A stretch of 64,000 nucleotides of DNA. Origin: an uncultured Pelagibacteraceae bacterium (lineage in GTDB: Bacteria > Pseudomonadota > Alphaproteobacteria > Pelagibacterales > Pelagibacteraceae). The position numbers were made by a program, and so were the translations under genes. The stretch covers positions 174,942 through 238,941 of the forward strand of contig CACIRD010000001.1 in assembly GCA_902588965.1 (NCBI GenBank), given 5' to 3'. Positions 14,789 through 27,296 of this stretch are shown here, piece by piece (positions within the stretch are counted from its first letter, which is position 1; each line of letters begins with the position of its first letter). Under the pieces are notes generated by a model, which was not told the DNA's origin, did not search any database, and saw only the letters and a list, made by a program, of their open reading frames with translations.

Positions 14789-15979
14789 ATGTCGAAGGAA
14801 AAATTTAATAGGACGAAACCACATTGTAACATAGGTACAATTGGGCACGTTGACCACGGTAAAACAACTCTGACTGCCGCGATAACTAAAGTGTTGTCAG
14901 AAACTGGAGGAGCACAATTTACGGCTTATGATCAAATCGATAAAGCCCCAGAAGAAAAAGAAAGAGGAATAACAATTTCAACTGCACATGTTGAATATGA
15001 AACTGAAAAAAGGCATTACGCTCACGTTGATTGTCCTGGTCACGCCGATTACGTAAAGAATATGATAACAGGTGCTGCTCAAATGGATGGAGCTATTCTT
15101 GTAGTTAATGCAGCTGATGGTCCTATGCCACAAACCAGAGAGCACATTCTATTAGCAAGACAAGTTGGTGTTCCTGCAATTGTGGTTTTTTTAAATAAAG
15201 TAGATCAAGTTAAAGATAAAGAACTAATCGAACTTGTAGAAGAAGAGATAAAAGAACTTTTAACTTCTTACAAATTTCCTGGAGATAAGACTCCAATTAT
15301 AAAAGGTTCAGCTTTAGCAGCTGTTGAAGGTAAAGATGAGGAAATTGGAAAAAAAGCTATTCAAGAATTAATGAAAGCAGTTGATGAACATATTCCTCAA
15401 CCAGACAGACCTAAAGATAAACCTTTCTTGATGCCTGTAGAAGACGTATTTTCTATATCAGGAAGAGGTACTGTTGTAACGGGTAGAGTAGAGCAAGGAG
15501 TTGTTAAAACAGGTGAAGAAATAGAAATTGTTGGTATCAGAGATACAAAAAAATCTGTTTGCACAGGTGTTGAAATGTTTAGAAAAATTTTAGACACAGG
15601 TGAAGCAGGTGATAATATCGGAGCTTTATTAAGAGGTGTTGAAAGAACTGATGTTGAAAGAGGTCAAGTTTTAGCAAAGCCGGGATCAGTAACTCCTCAC
15701 ACAGAGTTTGAAGCACAAGCATATGTATTAAAAAAAGAGGAGGGTGGAAGACATACTCCATTTTTTACAAAATACAGACCTCAGTTCTATTTTAGAACTA
15801 CTGATGTAACTGGTGAAGTCGAGCTTCCATCTGGTACAGAAATGGTTATGCCTGGTGACGATGCGAAATTTAAAGTTAAGTTAATTACACCAATCGCTAT
15901 GAGTGAAAAATTGAATTTTGCTATTAGAGAAGGTGGTAGAACTGTAGGAGCTGGAGTAGTAACTAAAATTATTAAGTAA
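14789..15979 (+). CDS. tuf: elongation factor Tu
   Basis: 396 residues, full length. GTPase motifs: GHVDHGKTT at 19-27, DCPGHADY, and NKVD with GSAL. Domains II and III are complete, ending AGVVTKIIK. It delivers aminoacyl-tRNA to the ribosome A site. GAGGTG lies upstream of the ATG as the ribosome site, itself inside a tiny ATG-AGG-TGA frame (14771-14779). This is the only tuf in the window: the usual copy between fusA and rpsJ is missing. Co-transcription with the tRNAs before and after it is likely. Confidence 0.98.
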   Translation: MSKEKFNRTKPHCNIGTIGHVDHGKTTLTAAITKVLSETGGAQFTAYDQIDKAPEEKERGITISTAHVEYETEKRHYAHVDCPGHADYVKNMITGAAQMDGAILVVNAADGPMPQTREHILLARQVGVPAIVVFLNKVDQVKDKELIELVEEEIKELLTSYKFPGDKTPIIKGSALAAVEGKDEEIGKKAIQELMKAVDEHIPQPDRPKDKPFLMPVEDVFSISGRGTVVTGRVEQGVVKTGEEIEIVGIRDTKKSVCTGVEMFRKILDTGEAGDNIGALLRGVERTDVERGQVLAKPGSVTPHTEFEAQAYVLKKEEGGRHTPFFTKYRPQFYFRTTDVTGEVELPSGTEMVMPGDDAKFKVKLITPIAMSEKLNFAIREGGRTVGAGVVTKIIK

Positions 15980-15989
15980 GCTACCCCAT

Positions 15990-16065
15990 AGGAGTGTAGC
16001 TCAATTGGTAGAGCGCCGGTCTCCAAAACCGGAGGTTGGGGGTTCGATTCCCTCCGCTCCTGCCA
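15990..16065 (+). tRNA. tRNA-Trp(CCA)
   Basis: 76 bases. The acceptor AGGAGTG pairs with CGCTCCT, with discriminator G and an encoded CCA. The anticodon loop CTCCAAA gives CCA. It lies between tuf and secE, the conserved alphaproteobacterial position, 13 bp before the secE start. Confidence 0.97.
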
Positions 16066-16078
16066 GAAAAATAAAATT

Positions 16079-16270
16079 ATGAAAAACCCTTTGAAATTTT
16101 TACAAGAAGTAAAACAAGAGGCTTTTAAAGTTACATGGCCAACTGGCAAGGAAACTATTCAAGGTTCTTTAATGGTTGTTGCTATGGCAATTATTGCAGC
16201 AGTATTTTTTCTTTTTTTAGATCAAATTTTAAAGTTTTTTTTAGATATCGTTTTAAAGGTGAGTATTTAA
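16079..16270 (+). CDS. secE: preprotein translocase subunit SecE
   Basis: 63 residues, the short single-span form. NPLKFLQEVKQEAFKVTWPTGKET is the conserved amphipathic cytoplasmic part, with the key VTWP segment, and residues about 30-58 form the single transmembrane helix. It clamps SecY in the inner membrane. The stop overlaps the nusG start (TAATG). secY itself is at 38966 in the same large cluster. Confidence 0.95.
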   Translation: MKNPLKFLQEVKQEAFKVTWPTGKETIQGSLMVVAMAIIAAVFFLFLDQILKFFLDIVLKVSI

Positions 16271-16800
16271 TGAAAAATTGGTACATAGTTCAATCTCATT
16301 CAAGTTTTGAAAATAAAGTCGCTCAATTGATCAAGGATGAAGCTGAAAAAGCTAAAATTTCTGAAAAATTTGAAGAAATAATTGTTCCAACTCATGATGT
16401 AACAGAGGTTAAAAGAGGCAAAAGAATTCAAAGAAAAAAAAAATACTTTCCAGGATATGTTTTGATTAAAAGTGAAATGGATAATAATATTTATCATATG
16501 ATTAAAGGAATTAAAAAGGTTAGTGGATTTTTAGGATCAAAAGGAATTCCAGTTCCAGTTTCTGACAAAGAGGTTGAAAAAATACTTGGACAAATAAAAG
16601 ATGGTGTAACCCAACCACAAAGCGCAATAGAATATACTGTTGGAGAAAAGGTACAGGTTATTGACGGACCATTTGCATCTTTTAATGGTTTAGTAGAAGA
16701 TATAGATGAAGAAAAATCTAGATTAAAAGTTTCAGTTTCAATTTTTGGTAGACCCACACCAGTTGAACTTGAATATAGTCAGGTAGAAAAGGTTAGTTAA
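16270..16800 (+). CDS. nusG: transcription termination/antitermination factor NusG
   Basis: 176 residues from the ATG at 16270, which overlaps the secE stop. An in-frame upstream extension exists but lies within secE and is rejected. The NGN domain starts [16 protein letters not shown] and contains [12 protein letters not shown]. The C-terminal KOW domain holds [17 protein letters not shown]. It binds RNA polymerase and links it to Rho or the ribosome. The next gene, rplK, again overlaps by one base. Confidence 0.96.
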   Translation: MKNWYIVQSHSSFENKVAQLIKDEAEKAKISEKFEEIIVPTHDVTEVKRGKRIQRKKKYFPGYVLIKSEMDNNIYHMIKGIKKVSGFLGSKGIPVPVSDKEVEKILGQIKDGVTQPQSAIEYTVGEKVQVIDGPFASFNGLVEDIDEEKSRLKVSVSIFGRPTPVELEYSQVEKVS

Positions 16801-17228
16801 TGGCAAAAAAAGAAATAACTGGTTTTGTTAAATTGCAAATCAAAGGTGGCCAAGCTAACCCAGCACCACCGGTTGGACCTGCACTTGGTCAGAGAGGCAT
16901 TAACATAATGGAGTTTTGCAAAGCTTTTAATGAAAAGACTAAAGAGTTTATGGGCAAGCCGGTTCCTGTTGTTATTACTGTTTATAAGGATAAAAAATTT
17001 GATTTTATTATTAAATCTCCGCCTGCATCTCATTTTATTAAAGAAGCAGCTAAACTCAAAGGTGGATCACAGGAACCTGGAAGAAATATAGTTGCATCAA
17101 TTACAAAAAAACAAGCTGAAGAAATAGCTAAAAAAAAAATGAAAGATTTAAATGCAAATGATCTTGAACAAGCTACGAAGATAATTATGGGTTCTGCCAG
17201 ATCAATGGGAATAGAGGTTAAAGAATAA
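16800..17228 (+). CDS. rplK: 50S ribosomal protein L11
   Basis: 142 residues, full length. [26 protein letters not shown] is the conserved N-terminal domain (proline-rich, release-factor and GTPase-centre contact). The C-terminal RNA-binding domain ends [11 protein letters not shown]. It forms the stalk base with 23S rRNA helices 43/44. The start overlaps the nusG stop and the end overlaps the rplA start by one base. Confidence 0.97.
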   Translation: MAKKEITGFVKLQIKGGQANPAPPVGPALGQRGINIMEFCKAFNEKTKEFMGKPVPVVITVYKDKKFDFIIKSPPASHFIKEAAKLKGGSQEPGRNIVASITKKQAEEIAKKKMKDLNANDLEQATKIIMGSARSMGIEVKE

Positions 17229-17917
17229 TGCCATCAAAAAGATTTAAAAAATTACCAACTGAGACGAAAAAACTAAAACCAGAAAGTTTTGAAAAAATAC
17301 TATCAACAGTAAAAAAAAATTGCACAACTAAGTTTGATGAAGGCATAGATCTAAGTTTTAGAATTAACAATAAGCAAAAAAAAAATGAAATCAATTTAAG
17401 AACTGTAGTTAATATGCCAGGAGGAACAGGAAAAAAAGTTAAAGTAGGAGTCATTTGTGAAGATTCTAAAATTAATACAGCAAAAGAAGCTGGCGCTGAT
17501 ATTGTTGGTGGAGATGATTTAATTGAAAAAATTAAAGAAGGCGAGATTAATTTTGAAAAACTTATTTGCACCCCATCTATGATGATTAAACTTTCAAAGT
17601 TAGGAAAGGTTTTGGGTCCAAAAGGATTGATGCCAAACCCAAAACTTGGAACCGTGACAGATGATGTAAAAAAAGCAATAACTAATGCAAAGTCTGGACA
17701 GGTAGAAATTAGAAATGATAAAGATGGCAATATAGGTGTAAATCTTGGTAAAAAATCTTTTTCCGATGAAAATTTAATTAAGAACTATAATGCAATTTTA
17801 GAAATATTAGAAAAAGAAAAATCAAACGTTACAGTCAAAGGTGATTTAATTAAAAGTGTATTTATAACTTCTTCAATGGGAGTTTCTTACAAACTTAAAT
17901 TATTAAAAAATATTTAG
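17228..17917 (+). CDS. rplA: 50S ribosomal protein L1
   Basis: 229 residues. The signature KLGKVLGPKGLMPNPKLGTVTDDV and the C-terminal SSMGVSYKL are intact. L1 forms the mobile E-site stalk and represses the L11-L1 unit in many bacteria by binding its mRNA (family knowledge). It starts within the rplK stop, as usual for the pair. Confidence 0.97.
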   Translation: MPSKRFKKLPTETKKLKPESFEKILSTVKKNCTTKFDEGIDLSFRINNKQKKNEINLRTVVNMPGGTGKKVKVGVICEDSKINTAKEAGADIVGGDDLIEKIKEGEINFEKLICTPSMMIKLSKLGKVLGPKGLMPNPKLGTVTDDVKKAITNAKSGQVEIRNDKDGNIGVNLGKKSFSDENLIKNYNAILEILEKEKSNVTVKGDLIKSVFITSSMGVSYKLKLLKNI

Positions 17918-17919
17918 TT

Positions 17920-18429
17920 ATGATGAATAAAGAAAAAAAACAAGACTATATTAAAGAGATGAAATCTCAATTTGATAAATCTGAGGCAGTAATTGTGACT
18001 CATTACCAAGGACTAACAATGTCCCAATTGGATGATCTTAGAGATAGAATGAGAGAGCATGGAATTCAATTTAAAATAACAAAAAATAGAATTACTAAAC
18101 TTGCTTTAGAAAAAACAAGATGTAAAGATTTAGCTGATTTGTTTAAAGGACCAACAGCTGTTGCTCTATCTAAAGACGCTATCACTTCAGCAAAAATACT
18201 TACAAAATTTTCAAAAGAAAATGAGAATTTAAAAATTCTAGGTGGAATAATGGGAGAAGACATTTTAGATGTTGCAGGAGTGCAAAATGTTGCTACTCTA
18301 CCTACACTAGATGAGGCAAGAGCTAAAATTGTAGGAATATTGAGGTCTCCAGCACAAAAAATCGCAAGTATTTTACTTGCACCTGCCTCAAAAATCGCTA
18401 TTTTAGCGCTCGAAAAATCAAAAAAATAA
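17920..18429 (+). CDS. rplJ: 50S ribosomal protein L10
   Basis: 169 residues. SEAVIVTHYQGLTMSQLDDLRDRMREHG and KITKNRITKLAL form the rRNA-binding N-domain, and the C-terminal helix (ASKIAILALEKS) binds L12 dimers. Two adjacent ATG codons (17920 and 17923) could both start it. It lies 2 bp after rplA and 21 bp before rplL. Confidence 0.96.
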   Translation: MMNKEKKQDYIKEMKSQFDKSEAVIVTHYQGLTMSQLDDLRDRMREHGIQFKITKNRITKLALEKTRCKDLADLFKGPTAVALSKDAITSAKILTKFSKENENLKILGGIMGEDILDVAGVQNVATLPTLDEARAKIVGILRSPAQKIASILLAPASKIAILALEKSKK

Positions 18430-18450
18430 CCTTTTAAAATAAAATAAATT

Positions 18451-18825
18451 ATGGCAGACCTAAATAAAATTATAGAAGACTTATCAAGCTTGACTGTTGT
18501 AGAGGCAGCTGAGCTTTCAAAACAACTTGAAGAAAAATGGGGAGTAACGGCGGCAGCGGCAGTAGCAGCAGCACCGGCAGCAGCGGGAGGAGCAGGAGCT
18601 GCAGCAGAGGAAAAAACTGAATTTACAATAGTGTTAGCGTCAGCTGGTGATAAAAAAATTAATGTTATAAAAGAAATTCGTGGGGTGACTTCATTAGGAT
18701 TAAAAGAAGCAAAAGATCTAGTAGAAGGAGCACCTAAAGAAGTTAAGTCTGGTGTAAGCAAAAAAGAGGCAGACGAGATTAAAGCTAAGTTAGAAGCTGC
18801 TGGAGCAAAAGTAGAACTTAAGTAA
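18451..18825 (+). CDS. rplL: 50S ribosomal protein L7/L12
   Basis: 124 residues. N-terminal dimerisation domain ([28 protein letters not shown]), then an Ala/Gly-rich hinge at about 33-54, then the C-terminal factor-binding domain [21 protein letters not shown]...[13 protein letters not shown]. It recruits translational GTPases to the ribosome. The hinge is encoded by GC-rich GCA/GCG/GGA codons that stand out in local composition. A hairpin follows before rpoB. Confidence 0.97.
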   Translation: MADLNKIIEDLSSLTVVEAAELSKQLEEKWGVTAAAAVAAAPAAAGGAGAAAEEKTEFTIVLASAGDKKINVIKEIRGVTSLGLKEAKDLVEGAPKEVKSGVSKKEADEIKAKLEAAGAKVELK

Positions 18826-18847
18826 ATTAATTAATAAAATTTTATTT

Positions 18848-18879
18848 ACTGATTATTATAAGTAGTCAGTGATGTTTTT
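18848..18879 (+). terminator. attenuator-like hairpin between rplL and rpoB
   Basis: ACTGATTA (18848-18855) pairs with TAGTCAGT (18863-18870) through one G-U pair, with a 7-base loop, followed four bases later by TTTTT (18875-18879). The 58-bp rplL-rpoB gap is among the larger ones in the cluster. E. coli has a partial terminator at the same place that sets the ribosomal protein to polymerase ratio; the same role here is inferred. Confidence 0.5.
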
Positions 18880-18883
18880 GTAG

Positions 18884-21800
18884 ATGCAAATATCTTTTAC
18901 TGAGAAAAAAAATATTAGAAAAAATTTTGGGAAGCTAAAAGAGGGTTTGTCAATACCAAACCTTATAGAAGTCCAAAAAAACTCCTACAAACAACTTACT
19001 GAATTTAAAGATAATATAGATCAAAATTTAGTTAAAGGTTTTGATAGAGTTTTCAAAAGTATATTTCCCATTGAAGATCTTAATGATAAAGCAACACTAG
19101 AATATGTATCCTATAGATTAGAAAAACCTAAGTTTGATGTTGAAGAATGTATTCAACGAGGCCTAACATACTCATCAGCTTTAAAGTGTACACTAAGACT
19201 TGTTGTATATGAAATAAATCAGGAAAATAATACAAAAGAAATTTTATCTGCAAAAGAACAAGAAGTTTACATGGGTGAGGTACCAATGATGACTAACAGT
19301 GGTACATTTATTACAAATGGTGTTCAGAGAGTAGTTGTTAACCAGATGCACAGAAGCCCCGGAGTGTTTTTCGACCATGATAGAGGAAAATCCCATGCTA
19401 GTGGAAAACTACTTTTTAATTGTAGGGTAATACCTAACAGAGGATCATGGCTTGATTTTGAATACGATGTAAAAGATTTACTTTATTTTAGAATTGATAG
19501 GAAGAAAAAAATTTATGTATCAACTTTATTGTTAGCACTTGGATATTCAAAACAAGATATTGTAGACGAGTACTACGAAAAAGAAGTTTATGTTTATGAT
19601 AAAAAAATAAATAAATGGAAAACGAAATTTAATCCTGAAAACTATAAATCTAAAAATTTTTCGGAAGAGATAGTAGATGCTAAAAATGGAAAAGTTGTAT
19701 TAAAACTTGGAGAAAAAATAAACTATTTAAATGCAAAAAAACTACTTAATGATGGTTTAAAAGAAATCTTTGTATCTAGTAATTCCCTTTATGGAAAATA
19801 TTTGCATAAAGATTTACTAGTTGGTGATGAAAATCTTAAAATTGGTACAGAATTAAATGAAACAATTATTCAAAAAATCTTAGAAAATAATATCGATACA
19901 ATAAACATATCATCAACTAACACAATTAATAAGGGACCTTATTTATTACTAACTATTTTTAATGATAAAAATGAAAACAAAAATGATGCAATAACAGAAA
20001 TTTATAAAGTTTTAAGGCCTGGGGAGCCTCCAACTATAGAAATAGCTACACAAATTTTTAACAATTTATTTTTTAGTTCTGACAGATACGATCTTTCTGA
20101 TGTTGGAAGGGTAAAAATGAATTCAAGATTGAGCATGGAATGTTCTGACAAAATAACAATTTTACGAAATGACGATATAATTTCAATAATCAAAAAAATG
20201 TTAGATCTTAGAGATGGAAAAGACGAAGTTGATGATATAGACCACCTCGCAAATAGAAGAGTTAGGTCAGTAGGAGAACTTGTTGAAAATCAAGCTAGAA
20301 TTGGTGTTTACAGAATGGAAAGAGCCATAAAAGAAAAAATGACAACACTTGATGTTGAGTCAGCTATGCCACAGGATTTAATAAACGCTAAACCACTCAC
20401 AGTTTCATTAAAGGATTTTTTTGCTACTTCTCAATTATCTCAATTTATGGATCAAACAAACCCTTTATCTGAAATAACGCACAAGAGAAGAGTTTCTGCT
20501 CTAGGACCTGGTGGTTTAACTAGGGAAAGAGCTGGTTTTGAAGTTCGAGACGTTCATCCTACTCATTATGGCAGGATCTGTCCTATTGAGACGCCAGAGG
20601 GTCCAAACATTGGATTAATTAACAGTTTATCAACTTACTCAAAAATAAATAAATATGGATTTATTGAAAGTCCTTATAAAAAAGTAAAAAATGGTGTAGT
20701 AGAAGACAAAATTGAGTACCTCTCTGCAATGGAAGAGACTAAATTTACAATAGCACAAGCTAACTCCAAAATTGATAAAAATGGAAAGTTTGTTGAAGGT
20801 TTAGTGTCTTGTAGACAAAATTTAAATTTTATTTTATCGAAACCAGAAAATATTGATTATATTGATGTTTCACCTAAGCAATTAGTTTCTGTAGCTGCCT
20901 CTTTGATACCTTTCTTAGAAAATGATGATGCAAATAGAGCATTAATGGGATCAAATATGATGAGACAAGCAGTACCTCTTTTAAAACCTGAGTCACCATT
21001 AGTAGGTACGGGCATAGAAAGTGATGTTGCATTAGATTCAGGAGTAACTATTGTTGCAAAAAGAGATGGTATAGTTGATAAAATTGATGGTAAAAGAATT
21101 GTAATTAAAGCGACAGGGGAATCTGATTTTACAAAATCAGCGGTTGATATTTACAACCTACAAAAATTTAAAAGATCAAATCAAAATACCTGTATAAATC
21201 AAAAACCACTTGTAAGAGTTGGAGACAAAGTTAAATCAGGAGATATTATTGCTGATGGACCTTCGACGAAGTTGGGAGAATTGGCTCTTGGCAAAAATGT
21301 ATCAGTCGCGTTTATGCCGTGGCAAGGTTATAATTTTGAAGACTCAATATTAATTTCAGAAAGATGTGTTACGGATGATGTTTTTACCTCAGTACATATT
21401 GAAGAGTATGAGATAATGGCAAGAGATACAAAGTTGGGAGAAGAGGACATTACACGTGACATACCTAATATCAATGAGGAAGCCTTAAAAAATTTAGATG
21501 AGTCCGGAATTGTTTATATTGGTGCAGAAGTTAAACCTGGTGATATTTTAGTTGGAAAAGTTACACCCAAAGGTGATACAGCATCAGGTCCAGAAGAAAA
21601 ACTTTTAAGATCTATTTTTGGTGAAAAAGCAATAGACGTTACAGATACATCTTTAAAGATGCCAAGTGGTAGCGGGGGAATAGTTGTTGATGTTAGAGTT
21701 TTTAATAGACATGGTATAGAGAAAGATGAAAGATCTATAACTATTGAAAGGGCTGAAATAGATTCTGTTCAGCAAGATAAAATAGTTGAAGAAGAAATTT

Positions 21801-22966
21801 TAGAAAGAAGTATAAAACAAATTGCAACTCAAATATTAGATGGATCAACTTTAACAAAAAAAATTAAAGATTTAGATTCAGGAGCAAAGTTGAACTCTGA
21901 CGTTTTAAACAAATTATTAATCTCTGAAATTTTTAAAATAACAGTTGGAAACTCAAAAAAGGAAGAGGCATTAGATCAGTTAAAAGATCAATTTAATAAA
22001 GCGAAGCAAGACATACAAGAAAGATTTGAAGATAAAGTATTAAAAATAAGACAAGGCGATGAGTTGCTTCCGAGTGTTATGAAAATGGTAAAAGTTTTTG
22101 TTGCTATTAAAAGAAGACTTAGACCAGGAGATAAAATGTCAGGAAGACATGGCAACAAAGGTGTTGTTAGTAAAATAGTACCTGTTGAAGATATGCCTTA
22201 TAGAGAAAATGGAAAGCCTGTAGATATTGTTTTAAACCCTTTAGGAGTGCCTAGTCGAATGAACGTAGGGCAAATATTAGAAACCCATCTAGGTTGGGCG
22301 TGTTCAGAATTAGGTGAAAATATAAAAAATGTTATTAATGATAATCAAAAAAGAATTGAAAAAAATGAAAAAATTTCAAATATTTTAAAATCAATTTATG
22401 GGAAAGAAGTTTTTGAGCAAAAAATTGATCCTTTAAACAAAACAGAATTTCAGGATCTTTGTGAAAATTTACAAAATGGCGTACCAATTGCTACTCCAGT
22501 ATTTGACGGCGCAAAAGAAAATGATGTAACTAAAATGCTTGATTTAGCTCTATTACCAAAAACTGGTCAAACTGAATTATGGGACGGCAGAACAGGTGAA
22601 AAATTTGATAGAGAAGTAACCGTGGGAACTATTTATATGCTCAAGTTACACCACCTTGTTGAAGATAAAATCCATGCTAGGTCGACCGGACCTTATAGTT
22701 TGGTTACACAACAACCCTTAGGAGGAAAAGCACAATTAGGAGGACAAAGATTTGGAGAAATGGAAGTTTGGGCATTAGAAGCATACGGAGCTTCTTATAC
22801 CTTGCAAGAAATACTTACTGTTAAGTCCGATGATGTTGCTGGAAGAGTTAAGGTTTACGAAACTATTGTAAAAGGTGAAGAAAATTTTGAATCTGGTATT
22901 CCAGAATCATTTAACGTTTTAGTTAAAGAAATTAAAGCATTAGCTCTTAACGTAGAATTGAATTAA
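18884..22966 (+). CDS. rpoB: RNA polymerase beta subunit
   Basis: 1360 residues, full length. The rifampicin-region segment [25 protein letters not shown] is wild type in appearance. [28 protein letters not shown] and the C-terminal [15 protein letters not shown] are all intact. It forms the catalytic core with beta'. The start follows the attenuator-like hairpin by 4 bp, and rpoC follows 2 bp after the stop. Confidence 0.98.
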   Translation: MQISFTEKKNIRKNFGKLKEGLSIPNLIEVQKNSYKQLTEFKDNIDQNLVKGFDRVFKSIFPIEDLNDKATLEYVSYRLEKPKFDVEECIQRGLTYSSALKCTLRLVVYEINQENNTKEILSAKEQEVYMGEVPMMTNSGTFITNGVQRVVVNQMHRSPGVFFDHDRGKSHASGKLLFNCRVIPNRGSWLDFEYDVKDLLYFRIDRKKKIYVSTLLLALGYSKQDIVDEYYEKEVYVYDKKINKWKTKFNPENYKSKNFSEEIVDAKNGKVVLKLGEKINYLNAKKLLNDGLKEIFVSSNSLYGKYLHKDLLVGDENLKIGTELNETIIQKILENNIDTINISSTNTINKGPYLLLTIFNDKNENKNDAITEIYKVLRPGEPPTIEIATQIFNNLFFSSDRYDLSDVGRVKMNSRLSMECSDKITILRNDDIISIIKKMLDLRDGKDEVDDIDHLANRRVRSVGELVENQARIGVYRMERAIKEKMTTLDVESAMPQDLINAKPLTVSLKDFFATSQLSQFMDQTNPLSEITHKRRVSALGPGGLTRERAGFEVRDVHPTHYGRICPIETPEGPNIGLINSLSTYSKINKYGFIESPYKKVKNGVVEDKIEYLSAMEETKFTIAQANSKIDKNGKFVEGLVSCRQNLNFILSKPENIDYIDVSPKQLVSVAASLIPFLENDDANRALMGSNMMRQAVPLLKPESPLVGTGIESDVALDSGVTIVAKRDGIVDKIDGKRIVIKATGESDFTKSAVDIYNLQKFKRSNQNTCINQKPLVRVGDKVKSGDIIADGPSTKLGELALGKNVSVAFMPWQGYNFEDSILISERCVTDDVFTSVHIEEYEIMARDTKLGEEDITRDIPNINEEALKNLDESGIVYIGAEVKPGDILVGKVTPKGDTASGPEEKLLRSIFGEKAIDVTDTSLKMPSGSGGIVVDVRVFNRHGIEKDERSITIERAEIDSVQQDKIVEEEILERSIKQIATQILDGSTLTKKIKDLDSGAKLNSDVLNKLLISEIFKITVGNSKKEEALDQLKDQFNKAKQDIQERFEDKVLKIRQGDELLPSVMKMVKVFVAIKRRLRPGDKMSGRHGNKGVVSKIVPVEDMPYRENGKPVDIVLNPLGVPSRMNVGQILETHLGWACSELGENIKNVINDNQKRIEKNEKISNILKSIYGKEVFEQKIDPLNKTEFQDLCENLQNGVPIATPVFDGAKENDVTKMLDLALLPKTGQTELWDGRTGEKFDREVTVGTIYMLKLHHLVEDKIHARSTGPYSLVTQQPLGGKAQLGGQRFGEMEVWALEAYGASYTLQEILTVKSDDVAGRVKVYETIVKGEENFESGIPESFNVLVKEIKALALNVELN

Positions 22967-22968
22967 AT

Positions 22969-25900
22969 ATGAAAAAAGAAATTAAAGATTTGTTTAAAAG
23001 TTCAGAAATTTCTGACTCACAAAACTTTAATAGTATTAAAATTACACTTGCTAGCCCAGAAAAAATTAAATCATGGACTTATGGTGAAATTAAAAAGCCT
23101 GAGACAATAAACTATAGAACTTTCAGACCAGAAAAAGATGGTCTCTTTTGCGCAAGAATATTTGGCCCCATAAAAGATTATGAGTGTTTGTGCGGCAAAT
23201 ACAAAAGAATGAAATTCAGAGGAATTATCTGCGAAAAATGTGGTGTTGAAGTAACAAAATCTAATGTTAGACGAGAAAGAATGGGTCACATAAACCTTGC
23301 AACACCAGTAGCACATATTTGGTTTCTAAAGTCATTACCAAGTAGAATTTCTTTGGCGATTGATATGAAACTTAAAGAGGTAGAAAGAGTTCTTTATTTT
23401 GAAAGTTTTATAGTAGTAGAACCAGGATTAACACCACTTAAAAAAAATCAACTATTAACCGAAGAAGAATTAGCCAAATACCAAGAAGAACACGGAGATG
23501 AATCATTTACCGCAGGCATAGGGGCAGAAGCAATTTTAGAGATATTAAAATCTATCGATTTAAAAAATGAGAGAGAAATTTTAATAAAAAATATAAATGA
23601 AACTAAATCTAAAGTTGCTGAAGAAAGATCTATTAAAAGATTAAAATTAATAGATTCATTTATTGAAACTGGCAATAAACCAGAATGGATGATTTTAACA
23701 ACAATTCCTGTAATACCACCTGAACTTAGACCTTTAGTACCTTTAGATGGTGGAAGATTTGCGACATCAGATTTAAATGATTTGTATAGAAGAGTAATAA
23801 ATAGAAACAATAGATTAAAAAGATTAATGGATTTGAAAGCACCAGACATAATTATTAGAAACGAAAAGAGAATGTTGCAAGAGTCCGTAGATGCGCTTTT
23901 CGACAATGGCAGAAGAGGTAGAGTAATTACTGGAACTGGGAAAAGACCACTTAAATCTTTAGCAGAGATGTTAAAGGGAAAACAAGGTAGATTTAGACAA
24001 AATTTATTAGGAAAAAGAGTAGACTATTCAGGAAGATCTGTAATTGTAGTAGGTCCTGATCTAAAACTTCATGAGTGTGGCTTACCTAAAAAAATGGCTT
24101 TAGAATTATTTAAACCATTTCTTTATGCAAGATTAAATAAACTTGGCTTAGCCTCTACTATAAAACAAGCAAAAAAATTAGTTGAAAAAGAAACAAATGC
24201 TGTGTGGGATGCACTTGAATTAATTGTTAGAGAACACCCAATAATTCTTAATAGAGCACCGACACTACACAGGTTAGGTGTTCAAGCATTCGAACCTAAA
24301 TTAATTGAAGGTGATGCAATTGAACTTCATCCATTAACATGTGCGGCTTTCAATGCGGATTTTGATGGCGATCAAATGGCAGTACATATTCCTTTAAGTT
24401 TAGAAGCTCAACTAGAAGCAAGAGTATTGATGATGTCGACAAACAATATTTTAAGCCCATCAAACGGAAAACCAATAATAGTACCTAGCCAAGACATGAT
24501 ATTAGGTATTTACTACTTATCACAGCCTCCATATCAAACAGATAAAATAGAAGGTTACTTTGTAGATAGTTCTGAAATAGAACAAGGACTAGAGTCAGGA
24601 AATATTAAAGTTCATTCAAGAATAATATCTAGATTTCAAACTGTAGATAAAGATGGAAATATCAAAAATGAAAAATACACAAGTACAGCAGGAAGATTTT
24701 TACTTGCAAACTTGCTTCCAAAACATAAAGATATCAATTTTTCTTTAATAGACAGACTTCTACCTAAAAAAGTAGTATCTGAAATCATTGACTCAGTATT
24801 TAGATTCTGTGGACAAAAAAGTACTGTTATTTTTTGCGATAAATTAAAAGATCTTGGTTTCAAACATGCTTTTAAAGCTGGAATATCATTTGGAAAAGAT
24901 GACTTAATTATTCCAGAAAATAAAGCTCAACTTATTGATGAAACAAAAAAATTAATTACAGATTATGAAAATCAATATGCCGAAGGCTTAATAACTAGAG
25001 GTGAGAAATACAACAAAGTAGTTGATGCATGGTCAAAATGTACAGATAGAGTTGCTGTTGAAATGATGAAAAGAATATCAGCAACAGAAACTACAAAAGA
25101 TGGTCTTAAAATTAATTCTGTATTTATGATGGCAGATTCTGGAGCAAGAGGTTCCGCTGCACAAATGAAACAACTTGCAGGAATGAGAGGCTTAATAGCC
25201 AAACCATCTGGAGAAATTATTGAATCACCAATTACTTCTAATTTTAAAGAAGGACTTACAGCTCTTGAATATTTTAATTCTACTCACGGTGCTAGAAAAG
25301 GATTGGCTGATACCGCCTTAAAAACTGCAAATTCAGGTTATTTAACAAGAAGACTGTGTGATGTCGCTCAAGATTTAACAATAACCAAGAAAGATTGTGA
25401 TTGCAAAAGCAAAGGAAGTATAGCTTTGTCAGAAATAATTGAAGGTGGAAATGTTATAGTTACATTATCAGAAAGAGCTCTAGGAAGAGTTGTTGCTAAC
25501 GATATAAAAAATCCAATTTCGGGAGAAAAAATTGTTAAAAAAGATGAAATGATTGATGAAGCTGCTTGTGAAAAAATTGATGCAGCAGGCGTGAAATCAA
25601 TAAGAGTATACTCAGTCATAACATGTGGATCTAAGGAAGGTGTTTGTGCAATGTGTTATGGAAGGGATTTGTCTAGAGGAAAAATGGTTCATGTAGGTGA
25701 AGCAATTGGAATGATATCTGCCCAATCGATAGGAGAACCAGGCACTCAATTAACAATGAGAACATTTCACGTTGGTGGTACCGCATCAATTAAGCAAGAT
25801 TCACAAATCATCAGTAAAAATGATGGTATCTTAAAAATTATAAACACTAATTTGCTGGAGGACTCTAAAAAAAATCAAATTGTTATGGGTAGAAATACCC

Positions 25901-27138
25901 AACTTTCAATTGAAGATGATAAGGGTCTTCAGGTCGCAATATACAAAGTGCCATACGGTTCTAAACTATTCTTCAAAAATGGTGATAAAATAAAAAAGAA
26001 AGCTAAAATTTGTGAATGGGATCCTTACACTACACCTGTGATTGCTGAAAAAAGTGGTATTGTAAATTATGTTGATTTAATTGATGGTGTATCTTTATCT
26101 GAAACTTTAGATGATGCAACTGGAATAGCTTCCAAATCAGTAATTGATTGGAGGTCACAGTCAAAAAATACAGATTTAAAACCTAGAATTACTTTAAGAG
26201 ATGAAAAAGGAAATGTTATTAAAAAAGCTGACGATAATGAAGCTAGATATTATTTGGTGCCCGACTCGATACTTTCCGTAAAAGATGGCCAAAAAATATT
26301 TGCAGGAGATGTAATTGCTAGACTACCAAAAGAAACCTCAAAAACCAAAGATATCACAGGAGGCCTTCCAAGAGTTGCCGAGTTGTTCGAGGCAAGAAAA
26401 GCAAAAGACAGCGCAATTATTGCTGAAAATAATGGTAAAGTATTGTTTGGAAAAGAAGTTAGAGGAAAACAAAGAGTCTCTATTGTATCTGCAAGCGGTG
26501 AAACATCTAATTACCTAATACCTAAAGGAAAACATATTAACTTTAATCAAGGTGAGGAAATTAAAAAAGGTGAATATTTATTAGATGGACAACCATTACC
26601 TCATGATATTTTAAGAATATTAGGAATAGAGGAATTAACTGAATATTTTGTTAATCAAGTACAAGAAGTTTATAGGCTACAAGGAGTTGTTATAAACGAT
26701 AAGCATATTGAAACTATATTAAGACAAATGCTTAAAAAAATTGAGATTAAAAATTCTGGAGACTCTAATTTGTTGCCTGGAGAAGTAGTAGATAGAATAA
26801 AATTTGAGACAATGAATGAAAAACTTAAATCTGAAGGAAAAAAACCTGCAGTTGGAGAAAGAGTTTTAATGGGCATAACAAAAGCATCACTTCAAACTGA
26901 ATCCTTTATATCAGCTGCTTCATTCCAAGAAACTACAAGAGTACTTACAGATGCAGCTATAAAAGGTAAAATTGATGTTTTACAAGGCTTGAAAGAAAAC
27001 GTCATTGTTGGAAGATTAGTTCCAGCGGGCACAGGATCTATTAAAAGTGATTGGAATAAAAAAGCTCTAAAAGATGATGATAAATTCCTATCAGAACAGA
27101 AGCCAAACGATCCACCAGAAACTCAGATAAATCAATAA
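22969..27138 (+). CDS. rpoC: RNA polymerase beta' subunit
   Basis: 1389 residues. The N-terminal zinc site is [20 protein letters not shown]. The catalytic [12 protein letters not shown] lies at about 462-473 and carries the Mg-binding aspartates. The bridge-helix region [18 protein letters not shown] and the second zinc cluster (CDCKSKGS with [13 protein letters not shown]) are intact, as is the trigger loop segment [14 protein letters not shown] 158-bp gap with a promoter separates it from rpsL. Confidence 0.98.
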   Translation: MKKEIKDLFKSSEISDSQNFNSIKITLASPEKIKSWTYGEIKKPETINYRTFRPEKDGLFCARIFGPIKDYECLCGKYKRMKFRGIICEKCGVEVTKSNVRRERMGHINLATPVAHIWFLKSLPSRISLAIDMKLKEVERVLYFESFIVVEPGLTPLKKNQLLTEEELAKYQEEHGDESFTAGIGAEAILEILKSIDLKNEREILIKNINETKSKVAEERSIKRLKLIDSFIETGNKPEWMILTTIPVIPPELRPLVPLDGGRFATSDLNDLYRRVINRNNRLKRLMDLKAPDIIIRNEKRMLQESVDALFDNGRRGRVITGTGKRPLKSLAEMLKGKQGRFRQNLLGKRVDYSGRSVIVVGPDLKLHECGLPKKMALELFKPFLYARLNKLGLASTIKQAKKLVEKETNAVWDALELIVREHPIILNRAPTLHRLGVQAFEPKLIEGDAIELHPLTCAAFNADFDGDQMAVHIPLSLEAQLEARVLMMSTNNILSPSNGKPIIVPSQDMILGIYYLSQPPYQTDKIEGYFVDSSEIEQGLESGNIKVHSRIISRFQTVDKDGNIKNEKYTSTAGRFLLANLLPKHKDINFSLIDRLLPKKVVSEIIDSVFRFCGQKSTVIFCDKLKDLGFKHAFKAGISFGKDDLIIPENKAQLIDETKKLITDYENQYAEGLITRGEKYNKVVDAWSKCTDRVAVEMMKRISATETTKDGLKINSVFMMADSGARGSAAQMKQLAGMRGLIAKPSGEIIESPITSNFKEGLTALEYFNSTHGARKGLADTALKTANSGYLTRRLCDVAQDLTITKKDCDCKSKGSIALSEIIEGGNVIVTLSERALGRVVANDIKNPISGEKIVKKDEMIDEAACEKIDAAGVKSIRVYSVITCGSKEGVCAMCYGRDLSRGKMVHVGEAIGMISAQSIGEPGTQLTMRTFHVGGTASIKQDSQIISKNDGILKIINTNLLEDSKKNQIVMGRNTQLSIEDDKGLQVAIYKVPYGSKLFFKNGDKIKKKAKICEWDPYTTPVIAEKSGIVNYVDLIDGVSLSETLDDATGIASKSVIDWRSQSKNTDLKPRITLRDEKGNVIKKADDNEARYYLVPDSILSVKDGQKIFAGDVIARLPKETSKTKDITGGLPRVAELFEARKAKDSAIIAENNGKVLFGKEVRGKQRVSIVSASGETSNYLIPKGKHINFNQGEEIKKGEYLLDGQPLPHDILRILGIEELTEYFVNQVQEVYRLQGVVINDKHIETILRQMLKKIEIKNSGDSNLLPGEVVDRIKFETMNEKLKSEGKKPAVGERVLMGITKASLQTESFISAASFQETTRVLTDAAIKGKIDVLQGLKENVIVGRLVPAGTGSIKSDWNKKALKDDDKFLSEQKPNDPPETQINQ

Positions 27139-27167
27139 AAATAAACGATTTTAAGGGTCTTTTAAAT

Positions 27168-27195
27168 TTGACAAATTAAATTTCTATAGTATTTT
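27168..27195 (+). promoter_or_regulatory. sigma-70 promoter of the str (rpsL) operon
   Basis: A consensus TTGACA (27168-27173) is followed after 16 bp by TATTTT (27190-27195). It lies in the 158-bp gap after rpoC and leaves a leader of about 95 bases before rpsL. This is the clearest -35 box in the ribosomal cluster. Confidence 0.62.
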
Positions 27196-27296
27196 GGCCA
27201 TATTTTTTGGTTGGAAAGTAATGTCATTTGGATGTTAAACGCTGCCAGTTAATAATCGCTCAGTTATTTCCCCATAAAAAATAAAATATTAATATT

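Noticed and set aside
15787..16149. Minus-strand frame of 120 codons across the tuf end and tRNA-Trp
   Set aside because: RRESNPQPPVLETGALPIELH is the standard artefact from an antisense tRNA; the rest is antisense tuf.
16135..16269. 45-codon N-terminal extension of nusG
   Set aside because: It is secE read in another frame; the TAATG overlap at 16268-16272 gives a normal NusG start.
18066..18761. 231-codon minus-strand frame opposite rplJ-rplL
   Set aside because: Its Ala/Pro-rich middle is the mirror of the L12 hinge; both sense genes are certain.
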